Source of the DNA: CAVSMC01 sp963798655
GTDB taxonomy: Bacteria; Pseudomonadota; Gammaproteobacteria; Burkholderiales; Casimicrobiaceae
DNA length: 64,000 nucleotides
Direction: 5' to 3'
NCBI GenBank assembly: GCA_963798655.1
Contig: CAWCUH010000010.1
Span: 1 to 64,000, forward strand
The position numbers and the translations under genes are program-made. Under the pieces are notes generated by a model that saw only the letters and a program-made list of their open reading frames with translations, was not told the origin of the DNA and did not search any database. Shown piece by piece: positions 11,009-20,354 of the stretch (within the stretch, counting starts at the first letter, position 1; each line of letters begins with the position of its first letter).

Positions 11009-11743
11009 ATGCGTCACGACACGCGTGCGCTCACTGTCGACGATCTCGCGCGCCTGGCCGAGCTCACGACCCGCGCGCACGAGCCGATGGAGCTCTATGC
11101 CGCCGTCGATCGCCTCGTGCAGGAGGTGATCGGGCACAAGCTCTTCACCATGATGCGCGTGCACGAGGCGACCTCCGAGGTCGAGCGCATCTACAGCAGC
11201 AACAGCGCGGCGTATCCGGTCGGCGGGCGCAAGGAGAAGCGCGGAACACCGTGGAACCGTGTCGTGCTCGACCGCGGCGAAGTGTTCGTCGCGCGCAATC
11301 CGGACGAAGTACGCGAGGCGTTTTCCGATTACGCGTTGATCTTCAGCCTGGGCATCGGCTCCATCATGAACATCCCGCTCGGCTATTCCGGCCGGCGGCT
11401 CGGCACGATGAACATCTCGCACGATGCCGGCTGGTTCACCGAGCAGGACGCCGCGGCCGGCCGGCTGATCGCGCCGTTCGTGGTGATGCCCGCTCCTGGC
11501 CGAGTGATCGCAGCCAGGTTCGTCGGCGCCGAGGATGCTCATGCCCGAACCGCTGCTCGAGGTCCGTGCGATCACCCGAAGCTTCTACGGCGTGCACGCG
11601 CTCGCCGGCGTGCACCTGCGTGTCGAGCCGCACCGCATCACGGGATTGATCGGCCCGAACGGTGCCGGCAAGACCACGCTGTTCAATTGCATCTCGGGAA
11701 TCATGCCGCCCGACTCGGGACACGTGGTCTTGGCGGGCCGTGA
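11009..11743 (+). CDS. GAF-domain protein with an out-of-frame tail overlapping livG
   Basis: Residues 1 to about 160 form a good GAF domain (for example RIYSSNSAAYPVGG, GIGSIMNIPL and LGTMNISHD, ending LIAPFV). GAF domains bind small ligands or sense redox state. Beyond about position 11500 the frame continues for 80 residues of arginine-rich, low-quality sequence that overlaps the ATPase gene livG by about 200 nt in another frame. The likely explanation is a single-base frameshift near 11490-11500, with the natural stop just upstream of livG (a TGA lies in the +1 frame at about 11502). The gene precedes and is codirectional with the liv operon. Its exact 3' end is uncertain. Confidence 0.65.
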   Translation: MRHDTRALTVDDLARLAELTTRAHEPMELYAAVDRLVQEVIGHKLFTMMRVHEATSEVERIYSSNSAAYPVGGRKEKRGTPWNRVVLDRGEVFVARNPDEVREAFSDYALIFSLGIGSIMNIPLGYSGRRLGTMNISHDAGWFTEQDAAAGRLIAPFVVMPAPGRVIAARFVGAEDAHARTAARGPCDHPKLLRRARARRRAPACRAAPHHGIDRPERCRQDHAVQLHLGNHAARLGTRGLGGP

Positions 11744-12308
11744 CATCACGGGATGGCGCCCGGATCGCATCGCCAATGCGGGTCTCGTCCGCACGTTCCA
11801 GATCGCGCGCGGATTTCCGCGTCTGTCCGTCTACGAGAACCTGTTGCTGTATGGCGATTACCAGCCCGGCGAGCACGTGTGGCAGGCGCTCGCTCGTACC
11901 ACGGCGGCGCAACGCCGCGAAACCGAATTGATCGAGCGGGCTTACGCGATTGCGCAACGGCTCAATCTCGTGCGCGTCCTGAACGACGCTGCCGCGAGCC
12001 TTTCGGGAGGCCAGAAGAAGCTGCTCGAAATCGGGCGGGTGCTCATGGGTCGGCCGGCACTGATCCTGCTCGACGAGCCGGTCGCCGGCGTGAACCCTTC
12101 GCTGACGCGTGACATCGCAAAGCATCTGCGCGCCCTGGTCGATGAAGGCCTCACCGTGCTGCTGATCGAGCACCACATGGACACGATCGCGCAGGTCTGC
12201 GATCACGTGGTGGTGCTGGCCGAAGGCAGGAACCTCGCCGAAGGCACGTTCGAAGAGGTCGCCGGCAATCCTGCGGTGCAGGAAGCTTACATGGGCCGAC
12301 GGCGATGA
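11535..12308 (+). CDS. livG: Branched-chain-amino-acid-type ABC transporter ATPase LivG
   Basis: A 257-aa ATPase with Walker A GPNGAGKTT, signature LSGGQKK, Walker B LILLDEPVAGVNP and the H-loop IEHHMD. The IEHHMD and AGVNP motifs are typical of LivG rather than LivF. Two ATG codons (11535 and 11541) are possible starts. The stop codon overlaps the start of livF (ATGA). In this family LivG and LivF form the ATPase heterodimer of an importer for branched-chain amino acids, amides or aromatic acids. Confidence 0.88.
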   Translation: MLMPEPLLEVRAITRSFYGVHALAGVHLRVEPHRITGLIGPNGAGKTTLFNCISGIMPPDSGHVVLAGRDITGWRPDRIANAGLVRTFQIARGFPRLSVYENLLLYGDYQPGEHVWQALARTTAAQRRETELIERAYAIAQRLNLVRVLNDAAASLSGGQKKLLEIGRVLMGRPALILLDEPVAGVNPSLTRDIAKHLRALVDEGLTVLLIEHHMDTIAQVCDHVVVLAEGRNLAEGTFEEVAGNPAVQEAYMGRRR

Positions 12309-13012
12309 GCATCCTCAGCGTCGAAGGACTCGTCGCTGGCTACAGCGCAGCCGACGAGGTGCTGAAGGGCGTGGACTTTCGCGTCGAGCCGGGCGAGGTC
12401 GTCGGCATCATCGGACCGAACGGCGCGGGCAAGTCGACGTTGCTGAAGACCATCGCCGGCCTCCTCAAGCCCGGTCGCGGCGAGGTCAGTTTCATGGATC
12501 AGCCGATCGGCGGTCACCCGCCGCGCGAGATCTGTCGTCTCGGTGTTGCTTACGTGCCGCAGGAGCAGAACATCTTCCCGAGCATGACCGTGCGCGAAAA
12601 TCTGGAGATGGGCGGGTTCATCGACCCGAAAGGCGCGCGTGCGCGGATCGACGCCGCCTTCGAGCGCTTTCCGATTCTCGCGAAGCGCCACCGGGTTTCG
12701 GCGCGCGCCCTGTCCGGCGGCGAGCGCCAGGTGCTCGCCATGGCCATGGCCCTCATGGTCGACCCCAAGGTGCTGCTGCTCGACGAGCCGTCGGCGGGCC
12801 TGTCGCCGGTGGCCGCGGAACGGCTGTTCGAGGACATCGGTGCGATCCATCGCGCGGGCACTGCGATTGCCATGGTCGAGCAGAATGCGCGCGAAGCGTT
12901 GACCATCGCGGATCGCGCGTACATTCTGGTCGACGGACGAAACCACCGGGATGGCGCTGCGGCGGCGCTCGCGGCCGATCCCGATATCCGGCGCATCTTT
13001 CTGGGCGCATGA
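12305..13012 (+). CDS. livF: Branched-chain-amino-acid-type ABC transporter ATPase LivF
   Basis: A 235-aa ATPase with Walker A GPNGAGKST, the Q-loop YVPQEQNIFPSMTV, signature LSGGERQ, Walker B LLLDEPSAGLSP and the H-loop VEQNAREA, which is diagnostic of LivF. The start overlaps the livG stop by 4 nt. It lies second in the operon and precedes the binding-protein gene by 20 nt. Confidence 0.9.
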   Translation: MSILSVEGLVAGYSAADEVLKGVDFRVEPGEVVGIIGPNGAGKSTLLKTIAGLLKPGRGEVSFMDQPIGGHPPREICRLGVAYVPQEQNIFPSMTVRENLEMGGFIDPKGARARIDAAFERFPILAKRHRVSARALSGGERQVLAMAMALMVDPKVLLLDEPSAGLSPVAAERLFEDIGAIHRAGTAIAMVEQNAREALTIADRAYILVDGRNHRDGAAAALAADPDIRRIFLGA

Positions 13013-13032
13013 AGACCGGACGAGGAGGAGCA

Positions 13033-14238
13033 ATGAGCCAATTCCCGCAATCCCGACGTCGATTCCTGCTGGCGAGCGGTGCGCTCGCCGTGGGCGCGTT
13101 CGCGCCGGCCATCGTGCGCGCGCAAGGCGCGCCGCTCGAATTGGGTGTGCTCACGCCACTCACCGGTGCCGGCGGCTTCGATGGTCCGCGGATGGCGAAG
13201 GCCATGCAGGCGGTGATCGATGAAGTGAATGCCGCGGGCGGCCTGCTCGGACGCAAGGTCGTGCTCGTGATCGAGGACGATCAGACGAATCCCGAGGCCG
13301 CCGTGCGCGCCGCACGCAAGCTGATCGACGTCACCAAGGTGCCGGCGATCATGGGTACCTGGGCGTCGGCCGTCACCACCGCGGTGGCGCCGCTGTGCTG
13401 GGAAGGCAAGACGTTCCTCACGACGGTTTCCGGCGCCGACTCCATCACCAAGCTGCCCCACCAGGGATATCTGATCCGCACGCAGCCCAACAATCATCTG
13501 CAGGCCGGCAAGCACGCGGAATTCATCGCCTCGCTCGGCGTGAAGCGCTGCTTCATGATGTCGATCCAGGCGCCGTTCGCGCAGCCTACCCAGGAGCGGG
13601 CCACCGAGGTGCTGAAGCAGAAGGGCGCGCAGATGGTCGGCACGCTCATCTACGACAAGGACAAGACCACGTACCGCTCGGAAGTCGATCAGGCGCTGCG
13701 CGCGAATCCCGATCTCATCTACCTGAACGGCTATGCGCCCGACGTCACGATCCTGCTGCGCGACCTGTATCGCGCAAGCTATAACGGGATGCGTTTCGCG
13801 CAATCGTACGCAGTGACGAGCAAGGTGCTCGAATCGCTGCCGAATGAAGTCACGGAAGGCGTCATCACGGTGCAGCCGTCGGCGGACGTGGCCTCGCCCG
13901 CGTACGAGCTCGCGAAAAAGCGTCTCGGCGTGGCGGAGCCCGATTCCTACGAAACACAGGCCACCGATTGGGCGAGCCTGGTATCGCTCGCCATCGCCAA
14001 GGCGAACGCGGCAACGGGTACGGCCATCCGCGACAACGTTCGCAAGATCTGCCAGGGCAGTGGCACCAAGGTCTACAGCGCGGTCGAGGGCCTGAAGCTC
14101 GTTGCGCAGGGCAAGGACATCAACTACGAAGGTGCCAGCGGCCCGTGCGATTTCACGGACATCGGTGACATCACCGACTGCAAGTTTCGCTACAACAAGG
14201 TGGCCGGCGGCAAGTTCACGCTCCTGAAGGTGGCCTGA
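13033..14238 (+). CDS. Periplasmic branched-chain-amino-acid-type binding protein
   Basis: A 401-aa Leu/Ile/Val-type (peripla_BP_6) binding protein. The N-terminus SRRRFLLASGALAVGAFAP ending AIVRAQG is a Tat-type signal peptide. The mature protein begins with LELGVLTPLTGAGGF, the usual start of this fold. The ATG at 13033 is preceded by a strong Shine-Dalgarno sequence (AGGAGGAG), which decides it over the in-frame ATG at 13009. Located between the ATPase and permease genes in the importer operon. The ligand may be an amino acid, amide or aromatic acid; the sequence does not decide. Confidence 0.87.
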   Translation: MSQFPQSRRRFLLASGALAVGAFAPAIVRAQGAPLELGVLTPLTGAGGFDGPRMAKAMQAVIDEVNAAGGLLGRKVVLVIEDDQTNPEAAVRAARKLIDVTKVPAIMGTWASAVTTAVAPLCWEGKTFLTTVSGADSITKLPHQGYLIRTQPNNHLQAGKHAEFIASLGVKRCFMMSIQAPFAQPTQERATEVLKQKGAQMVGTLIYDKDKTTYRSEVDQALRANPDLIYLNGYAPDVTILLRDLYRASYNGMRFAQSYAVTSKVLESLPNEVTEGVITVQPSADVASPAYELAKKRLGVAEPDSYETQATDWASLVSLAIAKANAATGTAIRDNVRKICQGSGTKVYSAVEGLKLVAQGKDINYEGASGPCDFTDIGDITDCKFRYNKVAGGKFTLLKVA

Positions 14239-14245
14239 CGCGGCG

Positions 14246-15118
14246 ATGGCGCCGCTTGCGGAGGTCCCGCAGCTCGTCGTGAATGGGGTGATGGCGGGAA
14301 CGATCCTCGCCGTCCCCGCGATAGGCCTCACCGCGATCTACGCGGTCCTGCGGTTTCCGAACTTCGCGATCGCATCGCACGCGACCATCGGCGCGTTCGC
14401 GGGTTACGTTGCAAACGCGGTGTTCCACTGGCCGGTGCTGCCGGCGCTGCTGTTCGCCTTCCTGGCTGCGGGCGTCGTGGGGGTCGCGAGCGACGAGCTC
14501 GTGCTCAAGCGGTTTCGTCCCGCCGGCTACATCACCACCGCGATCGCGTCGATCGCGCTCACGATCGCGCTCGAGAACGTCGTCCGCTTCGGCTTCGGCA
14601 ACGAGCTGCGCGGCTACGACCTGCCGATTGCGCGTGACCTGCGCGTCGGCGGCATTCGCGTGGGCCCGCAGCAGCTGCAGAATCTCGCCGTCGCGGTGGT
14701 CGCGATGGGCGCACTGTTCGCGTTCCTTGCGTTCACGCGCATGGGAAAAGCGATGCGTGCCGTGGCCGACAATCCGATGCTCGCGAGCATCAAGGGCATC
14801 AACGCCGACGTGATCGGCCGGCTTGTCAACTTTGTCGGCATGGGTCTCGCGGGCCTCGGCGGCATGCTGATCGGTCTCGATACGACCATCGATCCGCTGA
14901 CGGGATTTCGCACCGTGCTGTCGGTGTTCGCAGCGGCGGTGGTGGGCGGACTGGGAAGCATCCCCGGCGCGGTGCTCGGTGCGCTGACGGTCGGTGTGGG
15001 CGAGGAGCTGTGCCTGCTCTTCCTCTCGCCCGATTACCGCAGTGCGGTCGGGTTCATCGCGATTCTGCTGGTGCTCACACTGCGCCCGCACGGCATTCTC
15101 GGACGGGCAGGGGCCTGA
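14246..15118 (+). CDS. livH: Branched-chain-amino-acid-type ABC transporter permease LivH
   Basis: A 290-aa inner-membrane permease with eight or so hydrophobic segments. The coupling region TRMGKAMRAVADNPMLASIK and the later AAAVVGGLGSIPGAVLGA segment are hallmarks of LivH. The stop shares one base with the start of livM (TGATG). With LivM it forms the translocation channel of the importer. Confidence 0.9.
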   Translation: MAPLAEVPQLVVNGVMAGTILAVPAIGLTAIYAVLRFPNFAIASHATIGAFAGYVANAVFHWPVLPALLFAFLAAGVVGVASDELVLKRFRPAGYITTAIASIALTIALENVVRFGFGNELRGYDLPIARDLRVGGIRVGPQQLQNLAVAVVAMGALFAFLAFTRMGKAMRAVADNPMLASIKGINADVIGRLVNFVGMGLAGLGGMLIGLDTTIDPLTGFRTVLSVFAAAVVGGLGSIPGAVLGALTVGVGEELCLLFLSPDYRSAVGFIAILLVLTLRPHGILGRAGA

Positions 15119-16035
15119 TGGAGAACTATCTCATCGCGATGGCCGTGTCCGCCGGTATCTACGCGCTGATGGCGCTCGGCGTGAACGTCATGTGGGGTTT
15201 CGCGGGGATGGTGAATCTCGGCCTTGTCGGCTTTTTCGCCGTCGGCGCGTACACGAGCGCGTTGTTGACCAAGGCGGGATCGCCGATCGCCGTGGGCATG
15301 CTTGCGGCTGCCGTCGCGACGTCGATGGTTGGCGTGCTGGTGTCGCTCATCACGGTACGGCTGCGCGGCGACTATCTCGCAATCGTGACGCTCGGCTTCG
15401 CCGAGACGATCCGCATCGTCGCGAGCAACGCGATCTGGCTCACCAACGGCACTGACGGCATCTCCGGCATTCCGGGGCCGTACCGCGGGGCATTGTCCCC
15501 GGAGGCGTTCAACCTCCTGTACCTGACGATGGTCGCCGTGATCGTCGCGATCGCGTATTTCTGTATCGAACGCGTGCGCGCGTCCGCTTTCGGACGCGTG
15601 CTGCGGGCGATTCGCGACGACGAGCAGGTCGCGGCGGTCGCCGGCAAGCACGTCACGACGTTCAAGATGAAAGCGTTCGCGATCGGCTCGGCGGCCCTCG
15701 GCCTGGCGGGCGCGCTGTACGCGCATTACACGTCGTACATCGCGCCCGACATCTTCGTGCCGCTGTTCACGTTGTACATCAAGCTCGCGCTGCTCACCGG
15801 CGGTCTGGGCAACAACCGCGGCGCGATCCTCGGTGCGTTTGCCGTCGTGTTCCTGCTCGAGGCAACACGGTTCGCCATTCCGCTCGTTCCCGGCGTCACA
15901 CCGGTCCAAGGCGCGGCGATACGCGAATTCCTGGTCGCGGTGCTGCTGATCGTGATGCTGCGGTTCCGGCCGGCCGGGCTGATCCCGGAGCGCTTCGATC
16001 GCCTGCCCGTTCCGCCTCACCAGCCCACGGCGTAG
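15118..16035 (+). CDS. livM: Branched-chain-amino-acid-type ABC transporter permease LivM
   Basis: A 305-aa permease with the LivM signatures GVNVMWGFAGMVNLG near the N-terminus, the long hydrophilic loop NGTDGISGIPGP, the coupling helix SAFGRVLRAIRDDEQVA and a C-terminal RFRPAGLIPE. I start it at the ATG overlapping the livH stop (TGATG); the extra 36 residues of the longer frame are a shadow of livH. Its last 19 nt overlap the 3' end of the gamma-glutamyltransferase gene on the opposite strand. Confidence 0.9.
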   Translation: MENYLIAMAVSAGIYALMALGVNVMWGFAGMVNLGLVGFFAVGAYTSALLTKAGSPIAVGMLAAAVATSMVGVLVSLITVRLRGDYLAIVTLGFAETIRIVASNAIWLTNGTDGISGIPGPYRGALSPEAFNLLYLTMVAVIVAIAYFCIERVRASAFGRVLRAIRDDEQVAAVAGKHVTTFKMKAFAIGSAALGLAGALYAHYTSYIAPDIFVPLFTLYIKLALLTGGLGNNRGAILGAFAVVFLLEATRFAIPLVPGVTPVQGAAIREFLVAVLLIVMLRFRPAGLIPERFDRLPVPPHQPTA

Positions 16036-17768
16036 GCTGGCCGGCGCGGATCGGCACCGGCGGCAATGACGCCTGTCGCGCCGTCGCGCCGTAGCACGCA
16101 CACCGCGCCGGCGCGCCAGACGAAGTCCGGCCATTCCTTCACTTGATGTCCGCGCGCGGCGAGGCCATCGCGCACGGACGCTTCAACGCGCCGTTCGACA
16201 TAGAGCACGCCCGGCGAGTAGCTGTGGGGCTCGAAGGAATCCGGGAAGCTGTACGAAGCAAACCGCGGCGCTTCGACGGCCTGCTGCGGCGTCATGCCGA
16301 ATATCGAAATGTTCAGCAGAACCTGCAGCAACGCCTGCGCCTGGACGTCACCGCCCGGTGTGCCGATCGGCATCGCACTGCCATCACGCGCGATCGCGAG
16401 CGCTGCCATGGGCGTGAGCCGCGGCCGTTTGCCGGGCGCAACGCAGGACGGATGAGCGGGATCGCCCCAGCTCTGCGACCCGCGCGACGACGGGCATAGT
16501 CCCGTGCCGGGAATGACCGGTGTGTCGTAGGACGGATCACTGGGTGTAGCGCAGAAGACGTTGCCTTCCCCGTCGATCACGCTGATGTGGGAGGTGTCGT
16601 GCGCGCCTGCGGCGGCACGATGCGATGTCGGTGCGGGGCCTGCGTGAGTGCTGTGACCGTCGATTTCTCCGGCGGGTGGCATACCGGGAAACGCGCGGTC
16701 GGAGCGCAGCAAGCCACGCCGCGCTCGCGCATAGTCGTCGGAGAGAAGCGTCTCCACCGGAACGTCGACGAAGCGTGGATCGGCGATGTACCGGTCGCGA
16801 TCCGCGAATGCGAGCTTCATCGCTTCGGTCACGACGTGTGCGTAATCAAGCGTGTTGTGTCCCATGCGCGCGAGATCGATGCCCGACAGGATGTTGAGCA
16901 TCTCGAGCAGCACCGGGCCCTGACACCACGGCCCGCAGGCACGGACATCGAGGTCTGCGAAGCGCGTCGCAACCGGAGGCTCGATCGCCACGCGGAAGCT
17001 TGCAAGATCCTCGTGCGTCAGCAAGCCGTCGTTGCGCCGGTGATAGTCGACGATGGCGTCCGCGATGTCGCCGCGATAGAACGCATCGCGTGCGGCATCG
17101 AGTCCCGCGGCGCGACCCGCCTTCGCGGCGGCACGCTCCTCGTCGGCCATGTACTGCAGCGTGCGACCGAGGTCAGCCTGAACGAACAGCTCACCGGGTC
17201 GCGGTGCGCGCCCGTCGGGCAGATAGATCGCCGCACTCGAAGGCCAGCGGCGGTAATCGTCCATGTGCATGCCGATCATCTCGGACATGAGCGAATACAT
17301 CGGGAAACCTTCGCTCGCGAAGCGAATCGCGGCCGCTGCACAGTCGGCGAAGCTCATGGTCCCGAACCGCTCGAGCGCGGTGATCCACGCATCCGGTGCG
17401 GCAGGCACGACCGTGCGCAGCACGCCGTGCGGAATGGCGCCAGCGAAGCGCTTGACGAAGAAGTCCGTCGTCACGGCGCGCGGCCATGTGCCGAGGCCGC
17501 TGATCGTCAGCACCTCGCGTGTCTTCGCGTCGTACATGAGGATCGGCGCGACACCGGCGACGTTCACGAGATCGCTTTGCAGCACGCCGAGCGCAATGCC
17601 CGCGGCGACGCCCGCGTCGACGGCGTTGCCACCGCCTTCGAGAATCGCAAAAGCAGCATGCGCCGCGCCGTAATGCCCGGCGACTGCCATGTGGCGCGTG
17701 CCCATGAGCAGCGGACGCAGACTTTCGATGCCGTCAACCGGCGCCGATTGACAGAGGGAGTCGCTCAC
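16017..17768 (-). CDS. Gamma-glutamyltransferase family protein
   Basis: A 583-aa Ntn-hydrolase of the gamma-glutamyltranspeptidase family. The precursor is expected to cleave itself before the threonine in HDTSHISVID, which becomes the nucleophile. Other family blocks are present: AVDAGVAAGIALGVLQ, GGNAVD and TPGGDVQAQALLQ. No clear signal peptide is seen, so it may be a cytoplasmic paralogue acting on gamma-glutamyl amides. I choose the GTG start at 17768 because an AGGAGG sequence lies at 17772-17777; an ATG further upstream would add arginine-rich residues. It converges with, and overlaps, livM. Confidence 0.85.
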   Translation of the reverse strand: MSDSLCQSAPVDGIESLRPLLMGTRHMAVAGHYGAAHAAFAILEGGGNAVDAGVAAGIALGVLQSDLVNVAGVAPILMYDAKTREVLTISGLGTWPRAVTTDFFVKRFAGAIPHGVLRTVVPAAPDAWITALERFGTMSFADCAAAAIRFASEGFPMYSLMSEMIGMHMDDYRRWPSSAAIYLPDGRAPRPGELFVQADLGRTLQYMADEERAAAKAGRAAGLDAARDAFYRGDIADAIVDYHRRNDGLLTHEDLASFRVAIEPPVATRFADLDVRACGPWCQGPVLLEMLNILSGIDLARMGHNTLDYAHVVTEAMKLAFADRDRYIADPRFVDVPVETLLSDDYARARRGLLRSDRAFPGMPPAGEIDGHSTHAGPAPTSHRAAAGAHDTSHISVIDGEGNVFCATPSDPSYDTPVIPGTGLCPSSRGSQSWGDPAHPSCVAPGKRPRLTPMAALAIARDGSAMPIGTPGGDVQAQALLQVLLNISIFGMTPQQAVEAPRFASYSFPDSFEPHSYSPGVLYVERRVEASVRDGLAARGHQVKEWPDFVWRAGAVCVLRRDGATGVIAAGADPRRPAYAVGW

Positions 17769-17938
17769 GTGACCTCCTGGACGTACAAGCATACGCCGGG
17801 GGCGGCATCGGCGCTGGCCGGCCCGCACGATATCGGCCTTCGGGGGTGAACCGATCCGCGCGGACGCGACGACGGAGAGAACATCGGCTGCTTCTGTTCC
17901 GCACTCCCTTCATCGACGAAGCCTTCTGCCTGTTCCAT

Positions 17939-18886
17939 CTATCGTGGACTGGGACCGGCGAGCAACGCGCTCAGGGCCTTGGCTGCGCGTTGTCCCTGGT
18001 CTTGGTAGTTGACGTTGAACAGCACGTGTACGCGGTCCGCCTTGCAGGCTAGCTCGAGCACGTTCGCGGCGACCTCTTGCAGCTCGGCCGGTGCATATTC
18101 GTAGTTGAACCGCTGCGACGACGCCGTCAATCCCTTCTTGTTCCACGTGTCCCGGTTGCGTCCGTGCAGACGGACAACGGCGAGCGCCGGGTTCGTCACC
18201 CGCCACACCGACGGGATGGTGCTCGCAACGCGCTGTGGCGCATCGACGACGACGTTTACAAGCCCGTTGCCGCGCTCGAACTCAAGCGTGCGCGCAGCGT
18301 GCTTCTCGCCGTCGAACCAAGTCCTGTTGCGGAATTCGACAGCGAGCGTGAAGCCAGCCAGCATCGCGCGGCAGTGCTCGATGTAGTCGAAGCTCTCGGG
18401 ATGAAACGCCACCGATGGCGCAAACTGGAAGTGAACCGCACCAAGCTTCCCCGCAGCGCGCATGACCTCGAGTACGGCGCGGAACTGACGCCATAGCTCC
18501 AGCTTCACGTCGTCGGCGACGTCTTGCTCATAGATGCTCGCCTTGTCGCGAGGACCGATCGCAGCACGAATGTCCTTGGCGACGCTGGCGACCGGCGTCT
18601 GGTGCCGCGTGAACAGCCGATACGCCTTGATGTTGAATAGGAAGCCGGGCGGTGTACGGTCGACCCAAAGCCGCGCGTTCGCGACGGTCGGGATACCGTA
18701 GTAGCTGCTGTCGATCTCGACGATCGGGAATTGCGAAGCGTAGTAGCGCAGCCGTTCCTCCGGCTTGGTAACGGATGGCGGATAGAAGCGGCGATTAACG
18801 AGTGACTGTCGGATGAGACTGCCCCAGGACTTGCGCCATTGCGAGACAGCCTGATAAGTCCTGACGACTTGGGCGAATGGATCCAA
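17939..18886 (-). CDS. DUF72 (YecE-like) TIM-barrel protein
   Basis: A 315-aa protein of the DUF72 family, a TIM-barrel fold of unknown biochemical role found in most bacteria. Recognisable blocks are RFYPPSVTKPEERLRYYASQ, IVEIDSSYYGIP, LGAVHFQFAPS, the AVEFRNRTWF strand and the C-terminal VHVLFNVNYQDQGQRAA. The first 20 residues do not match the usual opening (a short strand with a Cys-Ser-Trp motif), so the start or a small upstream frameshift remains open. The start lies about 25 nt downstream of the sensor kinase stop on the same strand and may be cotranscribed. Confidence 0.75.
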   Translation of the reverse strand: MDPFAQVVRTYQAVSQWRKSWGSLIRQSLVNRRFYPPSVTKPEERLRYYASQFPIVEIDSSYYGIPTVANARLWVDRTPPGFLFNIKAYRLFTRHQTPVASVAKDIRAAIGPRDKASIYEQDVADDVKLELWRQFRAVLEVMRAAGKLGAVHFQFAPSVAFHPESFDYIEHCRAMLAGFTLAVEFRNRTWFDGEKHAARTLEFERGNGLVNVVVDAPQRVASTIPSVWRVTNPALAVVRLHGRNRDTWNKKGLTASSQRFNYEYAPAELQEVAANVLELACKADRVHVLFNVNYQDQGQRAAKALSALLAGPSPR

Positions 18887-18911
18887 TGCATGTGGCGGCC
18901 GATATCGCCGA

Positions 18912-20354
18912 TCAGCCTCGGAGTTGCAATGGACCGTCCACCGCGCGTCGCACGCGCAACGGCAAGGTCACGATCGCCTCCAACCCGCCATGCTCGTGGT
19001 TGCGAAGCGACACATCGCCGCCGTGCGCCCGGGCGATACTTCGCGCGATGCTGAGTCCAAGTCCGGTGCCGCCGGTCTCGCGGTTGCGCGAGCCCTCGAG
19101 TCGGTAGAACGGCTCGAACACCTTCTCGAGCTCGCTGTCCGCTATCCCTGGGCCGTGGTCGCGAACGCGGATGGTCGAGCCAAGCGCATTTTCCTCGACG
19201 TGGATCTCTGCGCGCTCGCCATAGACGGTGGCGTTGTCGACCAGATTGGAAATGCAGCGCTTCAGAAGCTGCGGCTCGGCAAGCAAGGGACGTGTGACGC
19301 TACCGTCGATGGTGACATTTCGCTCCATCGCTTCGTTGTCGGCCTGCAGGCTTTCGAGCAGTGCCATGACGTTCACCGGTTGCTCCGGGTTGCGCCGGCT
19401 GAGACCCCGCATGAACTCCAGCGTCTGCGTCACCATCGTTTCCATCTCGACGAGGTCCTTCTCGAACTTCTCGCGCACGCTGTCGTTGTCCAGCAGCTCG
19501 GTACGCAAGCGCATCCTCGTGAGCGGCGTCTTCAGGTCGTGCGACATGGCCGTGAGCAGCCGGGTTCTCTCGTCGATGAATTCGATCAGGCGAGTTTGCA
19601 TCGTGTTGAACGCTCGGGCCGCGCGGCTCACCTCGATCGGACCACCCTCTGGTAATGGCGGACGCCTGATGTCGCGGCCGAGTTCGTCCGCGGCAGAGGC
19701 GAGCACGCTGAGCGGACGTGTGACCCAGCGTACCGCGATGTAGGAGAGCGCCAGCACCGCGGCGAGCAGGATCGCCAATGTCAGCAGCAATCGCCACGGC
19801 AAATTTGCCGCCTGCTGCGGAAGCTGCGTGTCGAAGCTCGCCCAGCTTCCATCCTGCAGGCGCACTTGCGTCAGGATCGAAAGGCCATCGGGCGGGAACG
19901 CGTGCATGCCCGGCGGTCCCATCGGTCCGCCCATTGGAAAATTGCCGGCCGCCCGCGTTGGCGCGGGCGCTCGTGCGGGCGCAGTCTCGCGCATCGTCAC
20001 CCGAATGGGGCGATCGTCGCCCAGCGCGGCGTTCAGGAACGCAGCGAACATCGCCGCGTGGGCACCGCCCGTGGCGACCGGATCGTCCGGCATGAGGGCG
20101 CGATCGAGCGAGACGACCAGCGGCGGCACGTTGAGGATTCCGACGATGCGCGCACGTTCGACGGGACTCAACGAGTCGAGCAACCTGACCACGTCGGCGA
20201 TGCGCTGCGCGGGCTGCATGCCCATCGTGCGGACGAGCACCGTGTCGCGCTCGGCGAGATTGATCGCCGCGCTCAGCAACTGCGCGACGATCAAGCCGCT
20301 TGCGAGCACGAGCATCAGGCGGCCGAACAGCGAGCGCGGCAGCAAGCGGCTCAT
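18912..20354 (-). CDS. EnvZ/CpxA-type sensor histidine kinase
   Basis: A 480-aa membrane sensor kinase. An N-terminal membrane segment (residues 8-28) precedes a periplasmic domain of about 140 residues containing a proline/glycine/methionine-rich loop, followed by a second membrane segment, HAMP domain, HisKA domain with phospho-acceptor motif MSHDLKTPLTRMR, and an ATPase domain with N-box LVDNATVYG and G boxes DHGPGIADSE and GGTGLGLSIA. The ATG overlaps the stop of the response-regulator gene (ATGA). The divergent Spy/CpxP-like gene suggests an envelope- or metal-stress sensing role, by analogy with CpxPAR. The methionine-rich loop could bind metal; that is inference. Confidence 0.88.
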   Translation of the reverse strand: MSRLLPRSLFGRLMLVLASGLIVAQLLSAAINLAERDTVLVRTMGMQPAQRIADVVRLLDSLSPVERARIVGILNVPPLVVSLDRALMPDDPVATGGAHAAMFAAFLNAALGDDRPIRVTMRETAPARAPAPTRAAGNFPMGGPMGPPGMHAFPPDGLSILTQVRLQDGSWASFDTQLPQQAANLPWRLLLTLAILLAAVLALSYIAVRWVTRPLSVLASAADELGRDIRRPPLPEGGPIEVSRAARAFNTMQTRLIEFIDERTRLLTAMSHDLKTPLTRMRLRTELLDNDSVREKFEKDLVEMETMVTQTLEFMRGLSRRNPEQPVNVMALLESLQADNEAMERNVTIDGSVTRPLLAEPQLLKRCISNLVDNATVYGERAEIHVEENALGSTIRVRDHGPGIADSELEKVFEPFYRLEGSRNRETGGTGLGLSIARSIARAHGGDVSLRNHEHGGLEAIVTLPLRVRRAVDGPLQLRG

